The position numbers were made by a program, and so were the translations under genes. The notes beneath the pieces were generated by a model. That model saw nothing but the letters and a program-made list of their open reading frames with translations. It was not told where the DNA came from and made no database searches. This document shows, piece by piece, positions 1 through 8,318 of a stretch of 64,000 nucleotides of DNA (positions within the stretch are counted from its first letter, which is position 1; every line of letters starts with the position of its first letter). Source of the DNA: Lodderomyces elongisporus (Eukaryota; Ascomycota; Pichiomycetes; Serinales; Debaryomycetaceae); the NCBI RefSeq assembly GCF_030384665.1, contig NC_083675.1, positions 1,236,001-1,300,000 on the forward strand, in the 5' to 3' direction.

Positions 1-3
1 ATC

Positions 4-1347
4 ATGTCAAGAAGGTATCAAAAAAATATCGAGAAACAGCTTCTCGATCTTGTCAATGAGAGAGGCAACAATAACAAGTGTGGAGAATGTGGAACTGGAT
101 ACCCAACATGGGCTTCTTATAACCTTGGTATTTTTCTATGCGGACGATGCGCCTCGGTTCACAAAAGAATCTTGGGTCCACCTCATAACGATATATCCAA
201 AGTCAAATCACTTACATTAGACCATTGGAACGAAGACCAAGTACGTCGATTGGGTAAGATTGGTAATCAAAAGGCACGGAGAAAGTGGAATAGCAAAAAA
301 GTCCCTTTCCCTTTTGATGGTGATGATGACATAGCCGTAGTAGAGCAATATATCCGCGATAAGTATATTTTGGGCAAGTTCCGTGATAATGACGACGTCG
401 ATCCCTCTGAGTTCGATGACCGTCTGAGTAGTGGATACGATTCACATTTGAGACCGTCAATGGGACTGAGGCAAGGTCTGAGACTGAAACTGAGACTGAG
501 GTCAAATAGTGCTTTTAGCGTTTACCAAATTCCGAAATTAACACATAGAAAGTTGACTACATTCGAATATACTCAATACAATGCGCAAGCAGATAAGATT
601 CGAGGCTATGGGTACAATGATAGGGATGCAGTATTGGAAAGTCTTTTGCTAAGCAATGGTAATGTTGATAAGGCACTTGATATATTGGATCAAGATACAA
701 GAATAAACCCAGCAAAAGAGGAGATTGCCCCTTCGTTACCCTCGAGACCACGCCCACAAGCTCAACCGCAACCGCAATCGCAATCTCAATCACAGTCACA
801 AATTTCAACCACATCTTCGGCAACACCTTCGACATCTGACTGGTGGAGCGGAAATCAGCCACCATCGGCAAACAGTGTTAATTTGTCCACAATGACAACT
901 GGTGTTCAACAACCGCAGATTTACCAATACACAGATCCTGTAACTGGACAAATAACGTATGTCGATTCCAATGGTCAAGAGTATCTCGATCCTAATAATC
1001 CACAGCATCAACAACAACTCATGAATATATCAAATCCACAATTGATTGCACAACAAACAAATAAACAAAACATATTATCTTTGTATAACAATCCAACAGG
1101 TGTCCAACAACCCCAACAAACATCACAACAACAATTTGGAATTCAACAGACTGGATTTGGACCACAACAAACGGGATTTCTTCCACAACAACCTACTCAA
1201 TTCACAGCATTTTCGCCGGGACAGCAACAACCAGTACCACCACCACCATCACAACAGCAACAGCAACAGCAATCACAATTTACTGGATTTGGTCAACCCC
1301 AACAAACGGGTTATTTTGGTCAACCACAACAAGGATATTTTCGTTAA
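4..1347 (+). CDS. GTS1: Gts1-like ArfGAP and UBA domain protein
   Basis: 447 residues. An N-terminal ArfGAP zinc finger has Cys26, Cys29, Cys46 and Cys49, followed by the strongly Gts1-like stretch KKVPFPFDGDDD and then YIRDKYILGKF. A UBA-like helical segment lies near residues 190-233. The C-terminal half is Gln/Pro-rich with recurring QQTGF-type motifs. This order matches fungal Gts1, a nucleo-cytoplasmic protein linked to Arf regulation, endocytosis, heat tolerance and metabolic oscillation; those roles come from the family. Six CTG codons (424-498) read as Ser give an Arg/Ser-rich stretch, as in other Gts1 proteins. At the usual HR position of ArfGAPs the order here is His53-Lys54-Arg55, so the catalytic arginine may be displaced. 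The ATG lies 4 bases into the window, so the promoter is not visible. It is convergent with FAO1. Confidence 0.88.
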   Translation: MSRRYQKNIEKQLLDLVNERGNNNKCGECGTGYPTWASYNLGIFLCGRCASVHKRILGPPHNDISKVKSLTLDHWNEDQVRRLGKIGNQKARRKWNSKKVPFPFDGDDDIAVVEQYIRDKYILGKFRDNDDVDPSEFDDRLSSGYDSHLRPSMGLRQGLRLKLRLRSNSAFSVYQIPKLTHRKLTTFEYTQYNAQADKIRGYGYNDRDAVLESLLLSNGNVDKALDILDQDTRINPAKEEIAPSLPSRPRPQAQPQPQSQSQSQSQISTTSSATPSTSDWWSGNQPPSANSVNLSTMTTGVQQPQIYQYTDPVTGQITYVDSNGQEYLDPNNPQHQQQLMNISNPQLIAQQTNKQNILSLYNNPTGVQQPQQTSQQQFGIQQTGFGPQQTGFLPQQPTQFTAFSPGQQQPVPPPPSQQQQQQQSQFTGFGQPQQTGYFGQPQQGYFR

Positions 1348-1592
1348 TTCTGAGAAACTGTCTTGTTTTCTATCTCTTCATTCTTTTTTCTTTTTTTGCT
1401 TTTTTTTAATCATTCGAGATACTTAAATCTTGAAAGATATCAAGCTAAGAAAAGAAAACTACGTTGAGAGTATAAATAAATAATAACAACAGAAGTAAAA
1501 GTACATACAACTACATAATAAATTGATTTGCATTGCATTTCTTTTTTTTTGTCCTTCTTTTCTCTCTCTTTCTCTGCTTTGTTTAGCGGTTT

Positions 1593-3707
1593 CTACAATT
1601 TTGGTTTGGTCTTTAAAGCGTTGCACAACTCTAATGCAACATGTCTTGAAATAGCCATTGTGGTTATCATTGGGTTTGCACCACTTGCAGTTGGCAAGCA
1701 ACTAGCATCGGCGATGTAAATATTCGAGGCTTCAAATAAACGACCCTTTGTATCACATGCACCATATTTGGGACCCTTGCCTGACATTCTACAGCTTGAC
1801 ATTTGATGTGCACTTCCATAAGGAGTTCCGTAATCATCAAGTGGAATCTTTGCAACTTTCGCCCTCCATTCAACATAATCTTGATCCTTAATGGATCTCT
1901 TCTCCTTTGGAGTGTCAGACTCAAAAACTGGAACCCAAGGTTGTGGACTTAATATTCTCTTGGCTCCTTCGATGTAAAGCATGTCTGAAGTAATGAGCAT
2001 TGCCTGCAATAACGCATTCTTGTCAAACTTGCTAACAGTATAGTCAACGTATAATGACTCTGGTCTATTTGGATCGACTTTAACTGAGCCAGTAGAGGTG
2101 TCACGAGTAATAAGCAACATTGCACACATTTGATTGTAGCGTAACAAGTCCTTTCTTGTTTCATCACTACCACGCCATGGTAAGAACGCTGCTTGGATAG
2201 CAGGGGTATTTAAAATCGTTTCAATCTTTGCACCGTGAGCCTTTCCATCCAAGTCATCAACTTGTGTGCAAACAGATGTCATGATGGATTTGTCACTGTG
2301 GTTAGCTTGAACATCTTGACCAAAATCTCCAAAAACTGTTGTAACTGGATGCAAAGTCAAATTCTTTCCGATATGCTTGTTTTTAAAACCAGAGTTTTGC
2401 AACACAACGGGTGTATTTAATGAGCCAGCAGATACAACAAATTTTTTTGGCCCTGTAATCTTGAACTTTGTTCCTGTTTCTTCATCTTGACACAAGAGAC
2501 CCGTTGCAACACCATTCTTGTGGATGATTTGCAAGACTCTAACCTGTTGCATAAATTTGGAACCACGTGCAGCAGCATCTCTAAACCAATTGACAGCTGA
2601 TCCTTGTTTGATTCCATATCTGCAACCCAAAAAGCAAAATCCACATGGATGGTGAGGATGACCACCGCTATTTTGGTCAATTTCTTTGCTTTTGTAGCCC
2701 AACTTCTTACCACCTTCAATTACAACTTCATTGGCCAATGAATGCGTAATACCTTCTGTTGACGCACCCATTTGCTTCCAAACATAATCCTGGCATTTGT
2801 CATATGTGTCTGTTGCAGCAAAGTCTAAACCGTAATCGTCGTACCATTCTTTTCTCACTTTAAAGGGAGTCTTTAAGCATGCAGACCAATTAACTGTTGT
2901 ACCACCACCAAAAGTTGAGCCTGCCAAAATAAACAATTGAGAGTTGGTCGTGGTCACAACCCCCTCGCTTTGATACAATTCTTGCATACCTTCGCAGTCA
3001 TCAAATACATATTCTTGAGGCAGAAAATACTTTCCCTTCTCCAAAATCAATGATTTAAAGCCGTCGTTGGCCAACGTATGTGCAACGACACCAGCACCAG
3101 CACCAGAGCCAATAATAATCACATCAATATCAGGAAGATACAATTCAGCGCCGTCAAATTGTGGTTTGGAAACAAATTCGTACCTAAAGGGATCAACAAC
3201 ATGACCATCATAAGCGCTTTCACGTACAGATTTACCAGGGTAATGGATGGCTTTATTGTGCAACTCATCTCCAAGGGAAGCAAAAACTTTTAAAGTCAAT
3301 GAGCATACCAATCTAAACAACTTTCTTTTAGCCGAAATGGGAGAATCACGCAAAGAAGCAATCAAGGCTTCACGTTGCTTCAAATCCATATCCTTGACTA
3401 GAGTTATCGAGTTTGTTAAGGTTGGTGCCAAGATTCTCGAGTCCAATGCGGTCATCAAAATAATGAATAACTGGGTCGCTTGAGTTGTGTTGTGGTTGAT
3501 GATTTCCAAAACGGCATTTTTAAACTCAGGGATCTGTGAGGGTCTCGATAATCTCTTTGTATACACTTCAAGCTCTTCTTCTGTTAATGCTCCATTGACA
3601 ACCTCCTTAAGAGATGGTATTGCCGCGTCATGAATGATACCGTCTGAAAGACAAGCAAATGTCTCAACGTGCTTCATAGTAGCAACGTCAGGTAAAAAAG
3701 TTGACAT
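1593..3707 (-). CDS. FAO1: Long-chain fatty alcohol oxidase (GMC/FAD oxidoreductase)
   Basis: 704 residues, the usual length for yeast fatty alcohol oxidases. The FAD-binding Rossmann motif GSGAGAG is at residues 200-206, with the acidic ribose-binding end in LILEKGKYF about 25 residues later. A GMC signature (FGGGTTVNWSACLKTP) lies near 265-281. The C-terminal catalytic pair sits in GSAHQMSSCRMS and SGANPMIT. The enzyme oxidises omega-hydroxy fatty acids and long-chain alcohols to aldehydes with O2, giving H2O2, in the omega-oxidation pathway (family knowledge). The protein ends in Pro-Lys-Leu, a weak PTS1-like tripeptide that could support peroxisomal location. The promoter is the 1.6 kb between FAO1 and MND1, with a TATA-like element (TATATAAAT on the minus strand) at 3937-3945. 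I found no oleate response element of the CGG-N15-18-CCG type there. Confidence 0.93.
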   Translation of the reverse strand: MSTFLPDVATMKHVETFACLSDGIIHDAAIPSLKEVVNGALTEEELEVYTKRLSRPSQIPEFKNAVLEIINHNTTQATQLFIILMTALDSRILAPTLTNSITLVKDMDLKQREALIASLRDSPISAKRKLFRLVCSLTLKVFASLGDELHNKAIHYPGKSVRESAYDGHVVDPFRYEFVSKPQFDGAELYLPDIDVIIIGSGAGAGVVAHTLANDGFKSLILEKGKYFLPQEYVFDDCEGMQELYQSEGVVTTTNSQLFILAGSTFGGGTTVNWSACLKTPFKVRKEWYDDYGLDFAATDTYDKCQDYVWKQMGASTEGITHSLANEVVIEGGKKLGYKSKEIDQNSGGHPHHPCGFCFLGCRYGIKQGSAVNWFRDAAARGSKFMQQVRVLQIIHKNGVATGLLCQDEETGTKFKITGPKKFVVSAGSLNTPVVLQNSGFKNKHIGKNLTLHPVTTVFGDFGQDVQANHSDKSIMTSVCTQVDDLDGKAHGAKIETILNTPAIQAAFLPWRGSDETRKDLLRYNQMCAMLLITRDTSTGSVKVDPNRPESLYVDYTVSKFDKNALLQAMLITSDMLYIEGAKRILSPQPWVPVFESDTPKEKRSIKDQDYVEWRAKVAKIPLDDYGTPYGSAHQMSSCRMSGKGPKYGACDTKGRLFEASNIYIADASCLPTASGANPMITTMAISRHVALELCNALKTKPKL

Positions 3708-5288
3708 TTTGAGGACTTTATTGTAAGTTAATGACTAATGTTTGGCGACAAATTAATGGTGGTATCAAGCTTTTCCTGTTTTTTTTTTTTTTTCTTTTCC
3801 TTGGATATGAATAGATTGTATTGAAATTGGATCAGGTTTATACAATATGCAAATATGTGTGTGTGTGTGTGTATAAATATGTATATACGTATTAAAATAA
3901 GTTCACACCAACAAGTATGAATTGGAAAATCCCAGGTATTTATATAATGCTGTCTCCTTGTTTTACTAAATCTGGGGTCAGAATATCTTACAGAACTATG
4001 TATGTAAATTTTTTTTAATTTAATTTTTTATTTAATTTTTTATTTTAATTTTTAATTTCAATATTCTATAATTTGCTATCTGCGCGTGGGTTTTGGTGAA
4101 TGTGGGGAACTCGTTTTTCACAAAGGGAAAACCGAAAACAGAAAACAGGACAAAAAAAGAGAGAGAATAGAGGGTTTAAGGCTCTACAATGATGTGCAAT
4201 CAACCTGTTTAGTCAACAAGTATAGTAGGAACTTGGTGTTTTTCTTTTTTTTTTTTTTTGTCGTGAATGCAAAGGAAGTGTCATTTGTAGAGATGGCCCA
4301 AAATAAAAAATCAGTTGATTTTATATACCAGTTTCTTGTTGTTTTTAAGGTGAGAGTATTATGACCGGAGTTTAGGCGTTAAGTACACGAAGTGAATTGG
4401 TTTGTAGAAGCATGTGCAAAATTGATAATAAAAATAATGTCTACAATACAACAATTTTGTTTCTACTGCTTTTCAAATTTTTTGTTTATTAATTTTTTCA
4501 ATTTCCTCTTTCGCTTCTTTTCCGTTTTTTTTTTTTCTCTTCTTCTTCATTTAGTGTATTTTCTGCCCCTCCTTTTCTCTCTTCCTCTCCTCACATACTC
4601 CCACTCTTTTTCCTCCTTGATGACTACGCGAGTTCCGTTTTACTTTTCTTTCTTTCCCTCTTTCATCCTTTCTTCCATAGAGTGAACAATAGCAAATTTA
4701 TGGACGGATAAATTTGGAATCTGTCTGAATTGTTTCCGCGTTGTATGTCTATGAGCTTATCCTATAATTTAAACACTATTGGACGAAATAGTGACTTTGG
4801 TCATGACTGATAGAACCAATAATATTCAAATTTGGTTTTCAAGACTTTACAGCTTTATAGCTTTTGTAGCAGCAATCTTTGCGAGGGGAGAACTTAGAAG
4901 CACCCACGTCAGTTTTTTTACACTACTGAGCTCCTTCCACAAAGCGCTAGCCTATGTTGATTTTCTATTTTTTTTTTTATTAAATTTTTTTGTTTCTTGA
5001 CTTTGTTGGTGCCAACACAAAATTGATAATACTTTATTGCAGGTGAAGTTTTTCATTATGGAATTTCAATTTCCGTTGCAAGCGCATGCGCTTGTGATTT
5101 TATTTTTGACTTCCCTTTTTTTGGCTTCCATTTTTTTTGCTGTCTAGATTCTCTACAGAAGAGACAGATTTCATAAAGCATTTTTTCATGTCATCAATTG
5201 CTACATGAATTTTCTATTATGTGAGTCTTGTTATTTGATATTTAACGCTGATTAACAACGGATAGAAGAGTAAGAGGTTCCTGGTTTA
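3708..5288. other. Intergenic: FAO1 promoter region, no gene seen
   Basis: 1.58 kb between the FAO1 start and the MND1 stop. It holds a (GT)n tract near 3854-3872, T-rich runs, A/T blocks of TTTAATTT type at 4008-4060, a CCGGAGTTT motif at 4365-4373, and a perfect 16-bp palindrome at 5079-5094. The open frames here are T-run translations with no recognisable protein. Confidence 0.7.
5079..5094. promoter_or_regulatory. 16-bp perfect palindrome
   Basis: CAAGCGCATGCGCTTG reads identically on both strands and is GC-rich in a strongly A/T-rich spacer, about 1.37 kb upstream of the FAO1 start and about 200 bp past the MND1 stop. The symmetry suggests a site for a dimeric DNA-binding protein. No binding protein is assigned. 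Confidence 0.4.
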
Positions 5289-5903
5289 TTAATTGGCTTT
5301 TGACATTTCTGGTGGGTCTTCCAATTCAAATGGAATATTGAACTCGTTTCTAATCTCGGCTTGGCTCACCATTGCTCTTTCTGAGACATAACACACAATA
5401 TTTTCAATAAGTTCATTGAAAAAGTCTATCCCCTTTTTTAAATGCTCGATTTTTTCCAAGTCCTGGAATTGTTCATGCTGTTTCTTGCATAGAGACAATT
5501 GTTGTTTCAAGCACTCTAATCTTTGCAACTCCTCTGCTCGATTAGGGAGTTTTGCAACATCTCTTTCTGCGTATAACGCATCAAGATCCGTTTGCAATTG
5601 CTGAATTCGACCTTCTTTCAGCATGCACTCTTCCTTTAGTTTTTGAACCCTGTCGAGTTTTAACTTATGCTGGGTGAATCCAAATGACCAATACAAATTG
5701 GTTGTGCCACATTTTTCCTGTTGAACCAAACCCTCATTCACCAAATTTACAACCAAATCTTTAATTTGCATCAGTGAAATCTTACACGCTTTACTGCCCC
5801 TTTGCTCAATTTCTTTTAGAGTGTAGAATTCATGATTGGATTGGAACCAAGCATGGAGAGCTGCAAGTTTTTCCTCGAGTGATTGACCTTTCTTTGTTGG
5901 CAT
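5289..5903 (-). CDS. MND1: Mnd1, meiotic recombination accessory protein
   Basis: 204 residues. The N-terminal winged-helix region begins MPTKKGQSLEEKLAAL and includes a stretch with GTTNLYWSF, the hallmark of Mnd1 (human and fungal forms have GTSNYYWAF or similar). A long coiled coil follows (about residues 80-160) and then a short C-terminal helical segment. With Hop2, Mnd1 stimulates Dmc1/Rad51 strand exchange in meiosis; that role is established for the family. The reading frame starts directly with the conserved N-terminus, so no intron is needed, unlike in Saccharomyces. Its presence suggests that at least part of the meiotic recombination machinery is kept in this yeast. I saw no convincing URS1 site upstream. 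Confidence 0.88.
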   Translation of the reverse strand: MPTKKGQSLEEKLAALHAWFQSNHEFYTLKEIEQRGSKACKISLMQIKDLVVNLVNEGLVQQEKCGTTNLYWSFGFTQHKLKLDRVQKLKEECMLKEGRIQQLQTDLDALYAERDVAKLPNRAEELQRLECLKQQLSLCKKQHEQFQDLEKIEHLKKGIDFFNELIENIVCYVSERAMVSQAEIRNEFNIPFELEDPPEMSKAN

Positions 5904-6779
5904 AGTTGTCTATTTTTTTTTTTGGAATTACAAACCACGAAAGTATTTAATCAGCATTTCTAATTTTTGTTGCAAAAAAAAATAGATAAACAAAAAATAT
6001 TAAAGAAAAAAAGAGAGAGAGAAAGAGAGAGAAAGAGAGAGAAAGAGAGAGAAAGAGAGAGAAAGAGAGAGAAAGAGAGAGAAAGAGAGAGAAAGAGAGA
6101 GAGGGAAAAGAGGGGGTAAATTGGGAAAAGAAAACGATAACGTACACATTTTGACTTTTGTTTAAGAAAAATCCAAAGTGCAACAAGCAACAATAACTCA
6201 AAATGAAACCTACCAGTTCATCAATTGTGTTGTATTTTCCATATTGAATATTGCAAAGTTCTTTTCATGGAGTAAAGTATTTTTTGCCACGGTTTGTGAA
6301 AGATTTGGTATCGACAAACAACACTAATCAATTTTGGAATATATCACCAATTTGCATCCAAATGCACCTCTCGGAGTTAAAGGATTTTACGGAGTTTCAG
6401 TTACGCTTGTAATTTTTTTTTTTTTTTTCAATTTTCCTTTCAATTTTCCTTTCAATTTTCCTTTTCAACTCCACGCAAAAACTTCCATGAATTCAACAGA
6501 AAACAGGCAATGTAAGAGAGCTATATTCTCTCATCACAAAATGTAGATGTAGAAGAAGTAGATATAAAGGAAGTCAAAGACAACCCCATAGGTAAAAGCA
6601 AAGCAAAATCAAGAATCAATTGAATTTTTTTTCTTTTTTTTTTTTTAAATACAAAGCACATCAAAACTAGATGGCCAGCTTTCTACCTTACAAGGCTTTT
6701 ATAGCTCCAAGAAAAAGCAAAATAAAAAAGCAAAAAAGTCAAATTAAAACAGAAGAAATAAATAGAAGAAGCTAGCTCA
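5904..6779. other. Intergenic: MND1 upstream region
   Basis: Non-coding stretch between the MND1 start and the DSS4 stop. It contains the decamer repeat at 6010-6105, three tandem copies of a CAATTTTCCTTT unit near 6429-6464, long T and A runs, and two CGGAGTT-type motifs at 6372 and 6390. No gene is seen. Confidence 0.7.
6010..6105. repeat. Purine decamer microsatellite (GAAAGAGAGA)8
   Basis: Eight perfect head-to-tail copies of GAAAGAGAGA occupy 6021-6100, with partial units on both sides. The whole tract is purine on the plus strand. It lies about 110 bp upstream of the MND1 start. Confidence 0.95.
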
Positions 6780-7259
6780 TCAATAATCATATAAGACACT
6801 ATCACGACCAAGAAAGTACTGAAGATTTGTATGTTCCTTTTCCGCTCCTTTCAAAATACCTGCAAATCCCAAGGGTCCTTTTTCACATTCACTACAGATC
6901 AATAAGCGTTCTATTTCAATGTGCTCATCATTTGCAGCAACTATGGGTTCACGTTGAAGCAACTCTTTAGATGGTCTGCTAACTCCAATATTGTCAAAAT
7001 CCCAAACATCATTGACTTGATAAAACTCCTTTGAATTTGCGGGAAGTTGTGGAGTCGCAGGAGTAGAATCTGACTCTGACGAGTATCTGCTAATCTCAAC
7101 ACAGTTTGGAGCATTCTTTATCTCGACGAATTGAAGTTTATTCGAATAAGGAATTATTCGCGTTCTGCAATTCTGAAAAGGACATCGAAGAACTATCGAC
7201 TTGTGATTATCTATGAATTGACTGCTCAAGTCTATATTATCTATTGATGCAATGGTCAT
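6780..7259 (-). CDS. DSS4: Dss4/Mss4-family Rab nucleotide-release factor
   Basis: 159 residues, close to the roughly 145 of the Saccharomyces protein. Two zinc-binding cysteine pairs are visible, Cys26/Cys31 and Cys122/Cys125 (LICSECEKGPLGF), bracketing the family hallmark DVWDFDNIGVSR at residues 84-95. Mss4/Dss4 proteins bind nucleotide-free exocytic Rabs such as Sec4, release GDP and act as chaperones in post-Golgi secretion (family knowledge). The start is the first ATG of the frame and leaves a short N-terminal lead before the first zinc ligand. The 5' end is divergent from the kelch-like gene at 8319, with a 1.06 kb shared spacer. Confidence 0.87.
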   Translation of the reverse strand: MTIASIDNIDLSSQFIDNHKSIVLRCPFQNCRTRIIPYSNKLQFVEIKNAPNCVEISRYSSESDSTPATPQLPANSKEFYQVNDVWDFDNIGVSRPSKELLQREPIVAANDEHIEIERLLICSECEKGPLGFAGILKGAEKEHTNLQYFLGRDSVLYDY

Positions 7260-8318
7260 CGGTTGGTTGTGTGTCTCTTATCAAATTTAAAATCAATTCA
7301 ATTCTTCGACAAAGGGGTGGGGTAGGGGGTAAAAATAACTATCGAAAAAAGTGAGAAAGAGAGGGAGAGCGAGCGAGCGAAAGAAAGAAAACAACGGCGT
7401 AGTAGAAGAGCGAACAGCGAAGAGCCACCGCAAAAACCAAAAAAAAATGTATATTACAAGTGCGCATTTCGACCCAAAAGACTACTTTTCGTTCCTGAAA
7501 ATGGACAGAACACATTTTATCAATCCATTCTACAATCCATTACTGTTTAACTTCTTCTCCAAATTATGTACTACTATTTTAAAGTCTTTCTTCCATTCTT
7601 TTTTTCTCTCTCTCTACAGCTTTGTGCAGCCTGACCGGCTTTAAAATTAACAATCGTCACATTGGTAAATTTTTAGCCATCTCATTTAATAGCCCCTCTC
7701 CCCCCAAAGAAAAAAAATAACAAACAACAAACAAATCAGACCAACTGTCTCAACAAATCACAGAAACTGTCTCAAACTAATGTAAAATATAAATTCTACT
7801 ATGATATACTCATCATTGTTTGAAGACAAAAAATAAAAGAGAACAAAAGTAACATCAAGCATTTCCTCCTACCGTTTGAACTGTAATGATCTTGGTTCTG
7901 GGTTTGCCGCGCCAGTGATCCTACTTACAATGTCGCATAGAGATGGAATTACCTAATTCGGAGAAATGTAAACAAAGCATATTTGAGTCTACTTACATCA
8001 ACCATGTACAGATACTAGGTGATGTCTTTGACAAATTGTACCACATTGTTATCACATTATTATGATTTTTCACTTAATTGATGAGAAACCAAAGTCTTGA
8101 CATTGAATTCTGTAAAGGACAAAATAAAAGAATCTGACTTTCAGAGACCACTGTTTCAAACACAAAGAAATAAAAACAAAGAAGACATAAGAAAGGAAGA
8201 TAGAAATAAAGATAAAAGACAAGAAAAGAAACTTCACTGTCAAAGTTCATGGAAATTACTTTTACTGCAGAACTAGATTGAAAAACACCAAAAACAACAA
8301 TTACATCAACAACAGAGG
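7260..8318. other. Intergenic: divergent promoter, DSS4 / kelch-like gene
   Basis: 1.06 kb, A/T-rich, with purine runs (7350-7390) and T runs. A frame at 7351-7644 is not supported as a gene. I see no strong motif. Confidence 0.6.

Noticed and set aside
3708..5288. Oleate response element or CCTCGG site in the FAO1 promoter
   Set aside because: The only CGG...CCG pair noticed (near 4705-4735) has a spacing of about 28, outside the 15-18 range, and no CCTCGG was found.
7351..7644. 97-codon plus-strand frame upstream of the kelch-like gene
   Set aside because: Its start comes from a purine repeat (GAGCGAGCGAAAG) and the rest is Phe/Ser-rich translation of T-rich DNA. No domain, and it lies in a promoter region.
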